The position numbers and the translations under genes are program-made. A stretch of 64,000 bases of DNA from Mucilaginibacter ginkgonis. GTDB lineage: Bacteria; Bacteroidota; Bacteroidia; Sphingobacteriales; Sphingobacteriaceae. The number at the start of each line of letters is the position of its first letter. Position 1 is the first letter of the stretch. Under the pieces are notes generated by a model. It had not been told where the DNA came from. It ran no database searches and saw only the letters and a list, made by a program, of their open reading frames with translations. Of the stretch, positions 17,101 through 26,352 are shown one piece after another. The stretch lies in NCBI RefSeq assembly GCF_009754905.2, contig NZ_CP066775.1, forward strand, positions 310,001-374,000, written 5' to 3'.

Positions 17101-18321
17101 TTAAGAAGCCTGTTTAGGGTCAATTTTTGAGGCCTGTGTGTTATTGGCACGATCCCCCTTATCTTGGAAATAGGGTTTAGAAACTGCGCTGGCAGCCATG
17201 CTTTCACTTGTATTCGAGCGTTGATTTCCGAAAGAATCTGCAGTCATGCTACTTCCGCCAGAAGCTGCACCAACCACCGACCGGCTTGTACTGCTGACCA
17301 AACTATTCACCTTTTGTAATAAACCATTCCCGCCGCCCGCGTTCACAATATAATTAGCGACACTAGGCACCGTGAAGTATCCTATGATGCCAATAATTAG
17401 AAAGATGAGGTATGCGGTATCAGTAGAACTGAAAAAGGTAATACCGGCACTTTGCACCTGCGAAATATCCAGTTTGAGCATGTTCTCCTGAACCTGGCCG
17501 ATGATCGCGCCAAAGATGTTGGCAACCGGCAGCCAAAGGAAAACATTTATGTATTTGGCAAGCCATACGGTCAACGTGTGCTGGAATCCGTCAAAGACCG
17601 CGAGTCCGAATACAATTGGACCTAGAATGGCCAAAATAATAAGATAAAATGTCCGGATTGTATTGATGCATAATGCAGCCGCTTCAAATAGAACCTGCAA
17701 CACCTCTGACATCCACTGTTTGACCGTATTGCGGAAATTGTATGAAGCTTTGGCCATAGCAAACTTCATATCATTGCCAACACTCGCAAAAACTCCTTCA
17801 TCTTTTCCTGTAGGATCATCCGGGTGAGTGTATTTATACCATTTGTCACGGTCGCCATCACCATCCTGTCCTACATACATTTGCCAGGTGTCTGTCTTTT
17901 CGATTGCCGCTTCTTTAGCTTTTAGTAAGGCAGCTATAGCGGCATCAGAATTTTGAACCATTCCACCAGTAGCAGTAACGGTTGGTGACATAATCCCATT
18001 AATTACTGCGATTACCGTAGGAAATAAAAGTATTGCAATGCCCAAAGCAAACGGTCGCATCAACGGATAAAAGTCTATTGGCTCTGCAGAGGCAATCTGC
18101 CGCCAGACCCTGCTGCCGATATACCACATGGCACCGATCCCGGCAATTGCTCTTCCTACGCCGATAAGCTGGCTGCACATTGGGAGCATGTCGTTGTAAA
18201 CACCATTAAGTGTTCCCTGTAGGCCCTGAATATTTGTTGCAAGACCGTCCGCCTTGGATAATAAAGGAAAAGCGACTCCTAATACCGCAAAAATTGCGGA
18301 TAAAATTATCTTCGTTTTCAT
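17101..18321 (-). CDS. traJ: Conjugative transposon protein TraJ
   Basis: A 406-residue polytopic membrane protein, the VirB6-like TraJ. It has an N-terminal signal/anchor, a segment GRAIAGIGAMWYIGSRVWRQ with DFYPLMRPFALGIAI (typical of TraJ), and four or more later hydrophobic helices (AALCINTIRTFYLIILAILG, VANIFGAII, TAYLIFLIIGIIGYFTVP). The C-terminus is a polar Ser/Asn-rich tail. It sits between the TraI-like genes and traK, as in other Bacteroidetes elements. Confidence 0.9.
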   Translation of the reverse strand: MKTKIILSAIFAVLGVAFPLLSKADGLATNIQGLQGTLNGVYNDMLPMCSQLIGVGRAIAGIGAMWYIGSRVWRQIASAEPIDFYPLMRPFALGIAILLFPTVIAVINGIMSPTVTATGGMVQNSDAAIAALLKAKEAAIEKTDTWQMYVGQDGDGDRDKWYKYTHPDDPTGKDEGVFASVGNDMKFAMAKASYNFRNTVKQWMSEVLQVLFEAAALCINTIRTFYLIILAILGPIVFGLAVFDGFQHTLTVWLAKYINVFLWLPVANIFGAIIGQVQENMLKLDISQVQSAGITFFSSTDTAYLIFLIIGIIGYFTVPSVANYIVNAGGGNGLLQKVNSLVSSTSRSVVGAASGGSSMTADSFGNQRSNTSESMAASAVSKPYFQDKGDRANNTQASKIDPKQAS

Positions 18322-18331
18322 AAAGTTGTAT

Positions 18332-19003
18332 TTAGTTATTTACGCCGTTCAGTTGTTTTAGCGTTCGCGTTTCAGCAGCGTCTTTCGTTCGCTGAATACT
18401 CAATAGTATGCCTTGCCGGTTGAATTGCCGTAGAAATTGGAGTTTGTCGGAACTGCTTGCATAAATCCGGTCGATGGCTCTTAGCCGTTCATCGTCGGAC
18501 ATCCTCAGCTTTCCGGCAGTTAGTATATTACTTAATTCATCCAGATTTTGCAGGCTTCCTTTAACCAGGTCTGAATAAACATTACCCATGTAAGTTAGCT
18601 CGTCGGTACTAAACAATCGGCTTTGCCTAAACCTATTGTAATTACTTTTGTACTCGGTTATCAGGCTTACTTGTTGCGAAATAATTTCAGCAACTCTCCC
18701 ATAATTCCTGACCATTGGATTGACAGCCATCAAACCATTCAGGTAAACACTATGCAGGTCGAAGTTACACTTGGATAATTGGGAGATATTGCCATACCCT
18801 TGCTGATAGATCTGATACCCCGTTTGCATGTCACGAAAAATGCCCTTTAGCTGGGTAAGTTTTTCAATATTTAAAATCAACTGCTGCAACTCTTGAACCT
18901 GTGCTTTGGCAGGTTGACTAATTCCTATACATAAGAAAAATGCAACTGCAATAAATGGGTATTTGATATGATTTTTCATGTCTGAAGGATTATTGGATGC
19001 CAA
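18332..19003 (-). CDS. TraI-like secreted protein, third paralogue
   Basis: A 223-residue exported protein (signal peptide in PFIAVAFFLCIGISQPAKA), mostly helical. It shares with the two preceding genes the phrase (K)LRMSDDERLRAIDRIY and the closing block LLSIQRTKDAAETRTLKQL. It resembles the proteins annotated TraI in Sphingobacteria conjugative operons, presumed periplasmic channel parts analogous to VirB5. Its start overlaps the preceding gene by 14 bases. Confidence 0.7.
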   Translation of the reverse strand: MASNNPSDMKNHIKYPFIAVAFFLCIGISQPAKAQVQELQQLILNIEKLTQLKGIFRDMQTGYQIYQQGYGNISQLSKCNFDLHSVYLNGLMAVNPMVRNYGRVAEIISQQVSLITEYKSNYNRFRQSRLFSTDELTYMGNVYSDLVKGSLQNLDELSNILTAGKLRMSDDERLRAIDRIYASSSDKLQFLRQFNRQGILLSIQRTKDAAETRTLKQLNGVNN

Positions 19004-19682
19004 GCAATTTCTTTTCCGTGGCTAAACTATTGGATTCACTTTTCCGGTTGGCCAGAATGCCTTTCAACTGTTCTGAAAATGTTGATGCGAAACGATAGTT
19101 GTTTTCCATTGCAGAATGAATTATGTCAATATGCTTCAGTCGTTCCTGGTCACTCATTTTTAGCTTGCTGTCTGAAACAATTATTTGCAATTCATAAATC
19201 TGCTGATCACAATCATTTAGTAAAGCTGATTTGACATTTGATATATATTTCTTTTCTCCGCCGATCAGCCCGGCCGACTTTTCAATATTGAACATACGGC
19301 GAAGAATATCCTGTTGCCATTGCACGATGTCCTTAACCTGAGTGTTGTTCTTAACTGATGCGTTAACGTGACTTAAATTATTGTAATAGTTAGCATGCAA
19401 CCCGTTTTCTTCTATAAGAGCATTCGTTATTGATCCCAGGCCATTATGGGCGATATTATTTCCCACGCGGTAATATGCAGCGTACATTTCCAGCGCAGCG
19501 ATCTGTTGTGCCAAATATTTTTTTTGTGTACTTTTTTGCTGAAACCATTCTGCAAAAGTTTGTGCTTTCGCATTTGCAGCAATTGCAGAGGCTGCTAATG
19601 TCATTACTGTAAAAGCAAGTAATTTTTTACTCCTTTTGCGGATCTTTGCAGCCTTTAATGATATTAGATCAATTGATTCCAT
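18990..19682 (-). CDS. TraI-like secreted protein, second paralogue
   Basis: A 230-residue helical protein with an N-terminal export signal (LLAFTVMTLAASAIAANAKA) after a basic start. It contains FAEWFQQKSTQKKYLAQQIA, a phrase typical of one branch of Sphingobacterial TraI-like proteins, and the shared KLKMSDQERLKHIDIIH. It overlaps both neighbours by 14 bases, which suggests coupled translation and fixed stoichiometry. Confidence 0.7.
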   Translation of the reverse strand: MESIDLISLKAAKIRKRSKKLLAFTVMTLAASAIAANAKAQTFAEWFQQKSTQKKYLAQQIAALEMYAAYYRVGNNIAHNGLGSITNALIEENGLHANYYNNLSHVNASVKNNTQVKDIVQWQQDILRRMFNIEKSAGLIGGEKKYISNVKSALLNDCDQQIYELQIIVSDSKLKMSDQERLKHIDIIHSAMENNYRFASTFSEQLKGILANRKSESNSLATEKKLLGIQ

Positions 19683-20376
19683 AAAGCTTTTTAATTGATT
19701 TCGTATCGTTTAAATCTTTACTTCGCGCCAAACTCAACCGTACTCCTTGGTTATTGAACTGGTGCAAGTCATCGTAATTTTCGTCCAGACGATCACTGGC
19801 TTTATTTATCAGCTCCAGTCGCTGCTCATCAGTCATTTGGGTTTTCATCGGGCTTACCACTAACATGATCTCATCTAGATTTTTGACGCTTGCATCCAGA
19901 ATACCGGTGTAGACTTGCTGCATATAATTCAGCTCATTGGCATTAAAGTGTGCGTCTTGTCTGAATAAACTCCAGGCCCTTTTGTATTCATTCACTAATG
20001 CCAGTTGTTTAAGCGTGATATCTTTGATACGCTGGTAATTAGAAATAACTGCTTTGATTTTCCATAATTCTGAATAATAATTGCTGAACAAGCTCTTTTG
20101 CTGATCTGACCATCCTGAGATTTCCGTTAGCTTTAACTGGGACATTTGATTCTCAATAGCCTTCTGTGCATTCTGCAGCCAGATCGTTTTGTTTTGCATT
20201 CGCTGCACTTTCAGATCAATGGCTTTTATCACTTTTGTAACTGTCATGTTGATTACGTCACCAATTATAAATTGAGCTCTAACACTTTGGCCCACGAGGA
20301 AAAGTGTTATTCCAAGCATTGATGCAGTTAACTTTAGCCTTAATTTTTGCATAAAACCTCCCCGTATCATTCGCAA
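19669..20376 (-). CDS. TraI-like secreted protein, first paralogue
   Basis: A 235-residue helical exported protein (signal LTASMLGITLFLVGQSVRAQ). It closely fits proteins annotated as conjugal transfer protein TraI in Pedobacter and Mucilaginibacter: FIIGDVINMTVTKVIKAIDL, QNKTIWLQNAQKAIENQMSQL, YKRAWSLFRQDAHFN and TQMTDEQRLELINKA. It heads the trio of related genes. I would place it in the periplasm as a minor pilus or channel protein by analogy with VirB5. Confidence 0.8.
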   Translation of the reverse strand: MRMIRGGFMQKLRLKLTASMLGITLFLVGQSVRAQFIIGDVINMTVTKVIKAIDLKVQRMQNKTIWLQNAQKAIENQMSQLKLTEISGWSDQQKSLFSNYYSELWKIKAVISNYQRIKDITLKQLALVNEYKRAWSLFRQDAHFNANELNYMQQVYTGILDASVKNLDEIMLVVSPMKTQMTDEQRLELINKASDRLDENYDDLHQFNNQGVRLSLARSKDLNDTKSIKKLYGIN

Positions 20377-20411
20377 ATGCGAATAATTCTTGAAATATTA
20401 GATGAGTGCAA

Positions 20412-20783
20412 TTATTTAAATCGAATAAATTCTGAGTTTTTTATTCGGATACTATTATTGTTCGAGTTGATGTAAAGCTGTCTACCATACGCGGATTCTG
20501 CAAGTAAGCGAGTGTTAGGATTCCATGTACCTTGCCATTTCTGAACTCTATATTGCTTTCCTTTCAACATATTATTAATAATACGTTGATAACCAATCCT
20601 TTCCTCAATTTGAAAGGAATTGATGTTATCTAGTTTGGTAATAATTAAGGTATCGTATGCAATACTGTATTCACTTTTTTCATAAATGGCGTAGGATCCT
20701 GTAATGAGTTGTTCATTATTTGTGGAGCAACTAATAAGAACTATCATCAATAATAAATCTAATAGGACTAGGGACTTTATCAT
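20412..20783 (-). CDS. Small lipoprotein in the tra operon
   Basis: A 123-residue protein with a lipoprotein signal (LLLMIVLISC, Cys near residue 19) and a short beta-rich mature domain. I do not recognise the family. It lies between traG and the first TraI-like gene, 9 bases after traG, a place where entry-exclusion or accessory lipoproteins occur in other conjugative systems. That role is only an inference from position. Confidence 0.6.
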   Translation of the reverse strand: MIKSLVLLDLLLMIVLISCSTNNEQLITGSYAIYEKSEYSIAYDTLIITKLDNINSFQIEERIGYQRIINNMLKGKQYRVQKWQGTWNPNTRLLAESAYGRQLYINSNNNSIRIKNSEFIRFK

Positions 20784-20792
20784 AGTTTGTAA

Positions 20793-23282
20793 TTAAGCTG
20801 CGTTTTCTAATTCTTCTTTAACAATTGCCGCGATGGCCTGCTTTACACCACCTAATTTTTGAGTATAGGCATTTACTTTAGCCTTTTCAGAAGATTCTGT
20901 TGTATAGGTCCAGTATTCTTCCCGGCTAACCTCTGTCCGATAGACTTTCGAAAGCTGGCCGTTCAAACTGATGAATACCTCTTTGTATTTATGGTTTTCA
21001 TCATTGTTACGGTTCATACTCATAATGAGTGCCGTCTCTTTATCGGTAATACCCAATAGCTGTTGAATTTTTGGAAAGTCGTTTTGATACTTCCTTTGGT
21101 CTAGCAAAATCTTGCAGTCGCTATTATTAATGATCGCCTGTTTAACAACCGGTGAACTGATAATATCTTCAATATCCTGGGTAACTACTAAAGCTTCCCC
21201 GAAATATTTGCGAACTGTTTTGAACAGGTATTTTATGTATTCGGCCATTCCTTCACGGGCGATTGCTTTCCAGGCTTCTTCGATCAAGATCATTTTACGA
21301 ACGTTCTTAGGAAGCTTTCGCATTTTGGATACAAAGGTTTCCATAACGATAAGCGTTACGACTGGAAATAGGATTGGGTGATCTTTGATATTATCTAATT
21401 CAAAGACAATAAACCGGCGCTGTAAAAGGTCAAGATTTTCTTTAGCATTCAACAGGTAGCCATATTCGCCACCTTTATAGTATGGTTTTAGTACAAACAG
21501 CATGTTATCAATATCAAACCGGATATCCTTGACTTTTGACTGCTTCATACTTTCGTAGAAATCGACACTCAAAAACTCATAGAAGCTATCAAAACATGGA
21601 AATATTTCTGGTTGTGCTTTAAGCTTTTTATAATAATGATACAGGGCATCAGAAATTGCTACATATTCCGAACGCTGAACGCCCTCATCTTCTTTCTTCC
21701 ATAATGCCAGGATCATGGCTTTAATGCTCTCCTTCTTTTCAGTATCCAGGGTGTCGCCATCAGCTATAAAAAATGGATTAAAGCTAATGGGCTTATCCTC
21801 CGTATAAGTAAAATAATAGCCACCAACCAAATCGCACAATCCCTGATAACTATGACCTACGTCTACTAAAACAATATGTGCGCCTTGTTCAAAATAACTT
21901 CGAAGCAAATGGTTGGTGAAGAATGACTTACCACTCCCGGATGGTCCTAAAATAAATTTGTTGCGGTTTGTGGTGATCCCTTTGCTCATCGGTTCGTCAC
22001 TTATATCCACGTGAACAGGTTTACCAGAAAGCCTGTCGCCTAAACGTAACCCACAGGAGCTGATGCTGGAACGATAATTAGTTTCCAGGTTTAGAAAGCA
22101 TGTCGCCTGCTCAATAAATGTATCGAACGTATCATTCATGGGAAATGATCCAGCATTTCCGGGTAAACCTGCCCACCAGATCTGTGGCGCACCGTCAGTT
22201 TCTTGTTTTGGCTGCGCGTCCATCTGAGCAAGCGAAGACGAAACCCTATTTTTTAAATCCTTTAAGGCTGCATGATCATCTGTCCAGGCAAATACGTTGA
22301 AATGAGCTTTAACGGGCAGGCGCTGCTGGCTGATCGCCTCATTTAAAAAATCATGAGTCGCATCGCGGCTGATTGAATTTTCGCGGGAGTAAGCGGACAA
22401 TGATTGCAAGCGTAGTTTCTTAGCCTCCAGTTTTTTAATCGTTTGCTGGCTATCACCAATAAAAATGTACTGATTATAAATGTGGTTGCAGTTTAACAAA
22501 GTTCCAATAGGGGAGGCGAAGCCGGTACTAAATTTTGTTTTGTCTGTACTGTATTTATCGTACGTGATCCTTGGGCCGCACAAGGGCGGCAAATCCTCTG
22601 TGTCGCTTAAAGTAAATAACTGGCAATGATTATCGCCGATCCTGATTTCATTTTGAATATGTACGTCTTTAATAACCGGGTTATCATTTTCATTTACAAG
22701 AAAGCAATACTGTTCTACTATACCCGGAATAGTTGCGGTTCCTGTTAACTCGTCATCCTTTAGGCTGATTAAACTTACCAGACCGCTATCTTCCAAAACC
22801 TTAATGAACTGTCCGGCACTATCCAAAAAATCCTTAAATAGCTCATCACAAGTCGTTTGAACAGGAGTAATTTTTTTGCGCATTAAAGTGGAAACAGCGC
22901 TGGTGTAGGATTTAAACCTGTCTGGTTTTTTAGTTAGATAGATATTACAATGGTGGTCAAGATAAGGACGCTCGTTAAAATGCTTTTCACTCGCATGAGA
23001 AAGAAAAGTGTTCAATTCCTCATTATTTGCTGATTTAAATGTTGCATTATACTGCTCGCTAACAAACCAATCCTGCTTGTGAAAAACTGTATTTTTCGGC
23101 AACATTTTCAGGGCCTTAATGATCACTTCATGAAGCGCTAAATATTCATTGTTTGATAATGAGAAGATCTCAGGCAATGCCATGCGATATCCAATAGTAA
23201 GATCTCCGGCAGTTGATATTATGCAGTTGTGTTCAACCTTATAAATTGGGAATACTTGCTCCGCTTTTATTGATGAGGACAT
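20793..23282 (-). CDS. traG: Conjugation ATPase TraG (VirB4-like)
   Basis: An 829-residue cytoplasmic ATPase that powers the mating apparatus. It carries Walker A (ILGPSGSGKSFFTNHLL, about residue 443), the following phrase DVGHSYQGLCDLVGGYYF typical of TraG, Walker B (KMILIEEAWKAI, about residue 665) and a conserved VTQDIEDIISSPVVKQAIIN. It is full length. It begins 2 bases after traF ends. It is the best marker of Bacteroidetes type IV mating elements in the window. Confidence 0.95.
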   Translation of the reverse strand: MSSSIKAEQVFPIYKVEHNCIISTAGDLTIGYRMALPEIFSLSNNEYLALHEVIIKALKMLPKNTVFHKQDWFVSEQYNATFKSANNEELNTFLSHASEKHFNERPYLDHHCNIYLTKKPDRFKSYTSAVSTLMRKKITPVQTTCDELFKDFLDSAGQFIKVLEDSGLVSLISLKDDELTGTATIPGIVEQYCFLVNENDNPVIKDVHIQNEIRIGDNHCQLFTLSDTEDLPPLCGPRITYDKYSTDKTKFSTGFASPIGTLLNCNHIYNQYIFIGDSQQTIKKLEAKKLRLQSLSAYSRENSISRDATHDFLNEAISQQRLPVKAHFNVFAWTDDHAALKDLKNRVSSSLAQMDAQPKQETDGAPQIWWAGLPGNAGSFPMNDTFDTFIEQATCFLNLETNYRSSISSCGLRLGDRLSGKPVHVDISDEPMSKGITTNRNKFILGPSGSGKSFFTNHLLRSYFEQGAHIVLVDVGHSYQGLCDLVGGYYFTYTEDKPISFNPFFIADGDTLDTEKKESIKAMILALWKKEDEGVQRSEYVAISDALYHYYKKLKAQPEIFPCFDSFYEFLSVDFYESMKQSKVKDIRFDIDNMLFVLKPYYKGGEYGYLLNAKENLDLLQRRFIVFELDNIKDHPILFPVVTLIVMETFVSKMRKLPKNVRKMILIEEAWKAIAREGMAEYIKYLFKTVRKYFGEALVVTQDIEDIISSPVVKQAIINNSDCKILLDQRKYQNDFPKIQQLLGITDKETALIMSMNRNNDENHKYKEVFISLNGQLSKVYRTEVSREEYWTYTTESSEKAKVNAYTQKLGGVKQAIAAIVKEELENAA

Positions 23283-23284
23283 AA

Positions 23285-23599
23285 TTATTTCTTTAATGAT
23301 GTAAAAATTTTACGGGAGCGGAACGTTACGCTCACAGGTAAATATTTCTTAGCCGCCTTTTTCATCAGCCCATATTGACCGTATTTGTAGCTTAACTTAT
23401 ACACATGGTAAAAAAGCAGGCTACCCAGAATGGTTATGATAAGTATGCATATCATCATAGGTGCGCCCAATAGATATAATGCTGCAAAAACGATTAGTAA
23501 TAATACCAGCCCCGCACCCAAATAACCAATGTATTGTGCCTTGAGACCCTTGAACTCAATGGGCCTATTAATTCCTTTGTTGATATTATAGAGCGCCAT
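23285..23599 (-). CDS. traF: Conjugative transposon protein TraF (DUF4133)
   Basis: A 104-residue inner-membrane protein with two close transmembrane helices (YIGYLGAGLVLLLIVFAALYLL and PMMICILIITILGSLLFYHV). The opening YNINKGINRPIEFKGLKAQY is the family signature of TraF/DUF4133, VirB3-like proteins. Its place between traE and traG is as expected. Confidence 0.93.
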   Translation of the reverse strand: MALYNINKGINRPIEFKGLKAQYIGYLGAGLVLLLIVFAALYLLGAPMMICILIITILGSLLFYHVYKLSYKYGQYGLMKKAAKKYLPVSVTFRSRKIFTSLKK

Positions 23600-23607
23600 A
23601 TATTTTA

Positions 23608-23946
23608 TTAAACACCAAAAAATGACTTAAGTACAGTGGATACGATTACCAAAAAGATGCATGCGCCGAACCAGCTTGAAGCAACTTTGCCTGTATCATG
23701 GTCGCCGTCTATAAATTTCTTGAAAACTTTAATGGCGCCGACTAGTCCGACAATAGCTCCAATAGCATACATGAGTTGCGTGCCGGTGGAAAAATAACTT
23801 TTAACCTGGCTGGTTGCTGCGTTGATACCCGAATTGCCGTCTTGTGCCCAAACGCATAAACTTGAAAGAGAGAGTAGGAGAGTTGCAATAATTTTACGAT
23901 AAAAGTCTATTCGGCTTTCACGTCGAGATTGATTTCGTGTTTTCAT
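23608..23946 (-). CDS. traE: Conjugative transposon protein TraE (DUF4134)
   Basis: A VirB2-like pilin-type membrane protein. The frame is open up to 24039, but a start at the ATG at 23944-23946 (MKTRNQSRRES) gives a normal 112-residue product with signal peptide (IIATLLLSLSSLCVWAQ) and the typical DUF4134 core GINAATSQVKSYFSTGTQLM, then two transmembrane helices (YAIGAIVGLVGAIKVF and SSWFGACIFLVIVSTVLKSF). The longer start would put 31 extra residues before the signal peptide and overlap the previous gene by 50 bases. Confidence 0.88.
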   Translation of the reverse strand: MKTRNQSRRESRIDFYRKIIATLLLSLSSLCVWAQDGNSGINAATSQVKSYFSTGTQLMYAIGAIVGLVGAIKVFKKFIDGDHDTGKVASSWFGACIFLVIVSTVLKSFFGV

Positions 23947-23989
23947 GATCGAAAGATTTAATAATGAGTTAGCAATGTTGTTCAGTACT

Positions 23990-24517
23990 CTATTGAACCT
24001 CGCTAAGAGCAATGGTGAATCGAAGCTTTTCATTTGCATGTTCTACTGTCCACCCCAAAATCGTAGATAAGTCAGTGACTGAATCATACCTTCTAAATGA
24101 ACTAACCAGTACGTTGATGAGGGACAAGAAGCCCTCCTTATCATCACTGTTTTTGTAAACCTCGATTAAGTTTTCTATATCAGCTTCCAGTTTGTTAGCA
24201 AAATTGACTGATACATCATTCTCAACTTCTTGAACTGCTGAAGAAATGACTTCGGGATTGTGATCGTCCCCCATTGTATCACCGTAGTATATATCTTTAT
24301 CATCGGCGATACTAATCATCTCTGTTTCCCTTGCCTTGCCTATAATGTTAATTGAATTATCTACGGCAATTGGAAACTTTGAGGGTGATTTACCCTTACC
24401 TTTTAGAAAACCGGCAAGCTCTGACTGATAGTAGCGAAGGGCTATGTAGAAATAATAACCTCCGGTTAATGTTATTAACGCAGTCAGGAAGTGTTGCCAT
24501 GATATTGAAGCTAACAT
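23990..24517 (-). CDS. TraD-position membrane protein of the element
   Basis: A 175-residue protein with one N-terminal hydrophobic helix (FLTALITLTGGYYFYIALRYY) and an acidic soluble domain. It occupies the place of traD at the head of the tra operon. I cannot confirm the family by eye. The 34-base palindromic site at 24587-24620 lies about 70 bases upstream, so this is probably the first gene of the regulated operon. Confidence 0.6.
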   Translation of the reverse strand: MLASISWQHFLTALITLTGGYYFYIALRYYQSELAGFLKGKGKSPSKFPIAVDNSINIIGKARETEMISIADDKDIYYGDTMGDDHNPEVISSAVQEVENDVSVNFANKLEADIENLIEVYKNSDDKEGFLSLINVLVSSFRRYDSVTDLSTILGWTVEHANEKLRFTIALSEVQ

Positions 24518-24586
24518 AATTTTGCCTTAACCCTCACCGCGACATGCGGCGATTTGTTAGGCAAAAGTGGGTACGTTGTATTTAAG

Positions 24587-24620
24587 TTTATCCTAAGTTG
24601 AACCTAACTTAGGTATTTTT
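24587..24620 (-). promoter_or_regulatory. Palindromic operator upstream of the tra operon
   Basis: The site contains the palindrome acctaacttaggt (24602-24614) inside a 34-base stretch that recurs with four differences at 32522-32555 upstream of the regulator gene. In both places it lies just upstream of a minus-strand gene and in the same orientation. This suggests a shared binding site for an element-encoded regulator. Confidence 0.6.
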
Positions 24621-24668
24621 ATTTTTCTAAACAACTGTAAGTTACTGAATATCAAAGAGAAATAATTA

Positions 24669-25565
24669 TCAGAAATTAAAGTTTTGTTGCGCACCTTCAG
24701 CTTCAAATTTATCATCAATCCTTTTTACCAAGGCAGATTTTAATTTTTCCAAAAAAATTGCGCGTTCTTTCTTCCTTGCAGTTAAATCCAGATACTTACC
24801 GTAATATGAACCTAAATCTATTTGAAAAACATCTTGAAGGCGGGCAACTACTGTCTTTATATCTGCAGTGCCGTTGTTGAATGCTCCTTGAGCCACTAAG
24901 GCATATATTAGTTCGACGAGGTCCGTTTTACCTGCCGTCCAGATTAATGGTATTTCAGGAATTTCTTCAACGGCTGACTTTTCGTGATAAACAAGTTTTT
25001 GCATTTCCTGATTCAGATAATCCTGATATTTTTCATTGGCTATAATTTTGGAAAGTTTGAAGTCATGGCTGGTAGAATACTTTTCATCCTCTTCAAAGTC
25101 TTCCAGGTCTACCTGAACAGCAAATCCGCCACGCGTAAAGTAGATCTCATCCATTTGAGAAGCTCCGGAACGATAGTATTGGTAAAAAGTTTGATTGTGG
25201 TCAAAAAATCGCTTTATATCGGCCAATTCAGAACTGACATAGTCTTTTAAAATATCCTCACCGCCAGGCGGCATTTGCATAATGAATTTATACACACTAA
25301 CAAAGTAGATGTATTTGCTGTAGAATTGAGGTTTTACAACTTTGAAAAAATAGATCTCGTCCTCATTATTTTTAAATGAATAAGTGGAAATGTAATTTTT
25401 GAGCTTCGCCATAGCTTTTTTACAAATAAGGATCGACATCCTGTATTGATCAGCAATTGGTTCTCCATTTAGGGAAAGTTCATTAAGCTGGTTTTCTAAA
25501 GCGCTGAAGAAGCGTTCAGTATATGTTCTCATGGGGTCGTTGATAGTAATACCTTTTACGACCAT
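24669..25565 (-). CDS. rteC: RteC-family regulator of the conjugative element
   Basis: A 298-residue protein of the RteC family. The C-terminal signature is clear: LIWTAGKTDLVELIYALVAQ, then FNNGTADIKTVVARLQDVF and DLGSYYGKYLDLTARKKER. In CTnDOT, RteC activates the excision operon; here the target is unknown because no excision or integrase genes are seen. It has a winged-helix type C-terminal half and is not co-directionally tight with its neighbours, with a 130-base gap downstream of the toxin-antitoxin pair. Confidence 0.88.
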   Translation of the reverse strand: MVVKGITINDPMRTYTERFFSALENQLNELSLNGEPIADQYRMSILICKKAMAKLKNYISTYSFKNNEDEIYFFKVVKPQFYSKYIYFVSVYKFIMQMPPGGEDILKDYVSSELADIKRFFDHNQTFYQYYRSGASQMDEIYFTRGGFAVQVDLEDFEEDEKYSTSHDFKLSKIIANEKYQDYLNQEMQKLVYHEKSAVEEIPEIPLIWTAGKTDLVELIYALVAQGAFNNGTADIKTVVARLQDVFQIDLGSYYGKYLDLTARKKERAIFLEKLKSALVKRIDDKFEAEGAQQNFNF

Positions 25566-25698
25566 TGTTAATTTAATGTTATCGATGAAAACACCCTAAA
25601 AATACCGTGTTTTAACGGTGTGTTCATCCGTTAAAATTTATAGTCAATTTCTAAGGTGTATTTAAAATTTCCGACTTATAGAGAAACAGAAATTCTTT

Positions 25699-26352
25699 TT
25701 AACTATTCCGGCTTTTGATTGCCTCTACTAGATCCTCTTTAACAAATGCCCATTCTTTACCTAGTAGACAAATCGGTTCAAAGTCCTCGTCTGCTTCGTG
25801 GAAATTGATGAGATTTTTCAATATCAGGTCTCTTTCGTGGTTCCACTGAAAGCCTTTAGCATGAAAGCTTAGCATATCTTCGATTGAGTAAAAATTCAAC
25901 AATTCATGCAAGTCCCAAAAATCCTTTTTTCTTCCAACCCTTCGAACTATATCAAGCTTCATCGCAGTAATTTGCTGTAAAGAGCCAAGCCTTATATCGT
26001 CGATAATGAGCGCATCGTCGAAAAAAGGATCACTTGCATAGAAAATGTCGACTTTTACAACATCATTATTACTATTACCAATCAAATAGGATTTGCCGAA
26101 AGCAGGGGGAGACCCAAAGTCACCCGATACAAAAGGAAAAGTCTCGTTTAGATAAGATTCAAGCTTTTCATAATTAAATGCCCCGTATGTCTCACCGCTT
26201 ATGAAAAGATCAATATCAACTGACATCCGATGACCCAAATGCAGGCTCAATGCAGTACCACCCACCAGGCGATGGTCCTTCAGTAATTCTACATTCATTA
26301 GCTTAAGCAGAATCTCCTTCAGTAAAGGTGAAACGGTTTCCCAGTGCAGCAT
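25699..26352 (-). CDS. AbiEii/AbiGii-type nucleotidyltransferase toxin
   Basis: A 217-residue protein of the AbiEii/AbiGii toxin family. The nucleotidyltransferase core reads LVGGTALSLHLGHRMSVDID, with the GG-T-A loop and the paired Asp residues of the metal site (VDIDLF), followed by KVDIFYASDP and IAMKLDIVRR-like AMKLDIVRRVGRKKDFWDL. It is one base overlapped with the XRE gene upstream (taatg arrangement), a usual toxin-antitoxin layout. The family acts by nucleotide transfer to cellular targets. It probably stabilises the mobile element. Confidence 0.85.
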   Translation of the reverse strand: MLHWETVSPLLKEILLKLMNVELLKDHRLVGGTALSLHLGHRMSVDIDLFISGETYGAFNYEKLESYLNETFPFVSGDFGSPPAFGKSYLIGNSNNDVVKVDIFYASDPFFDDALIIDDIRLGSLQQITAMKLDIVRRVGRKKDFWDLHELLNFYSIEDMLSFHAKGFQWNHERDLILKNLINFHEADEDFEPICLLGKEWAFVKEDLVEAIKSRNS

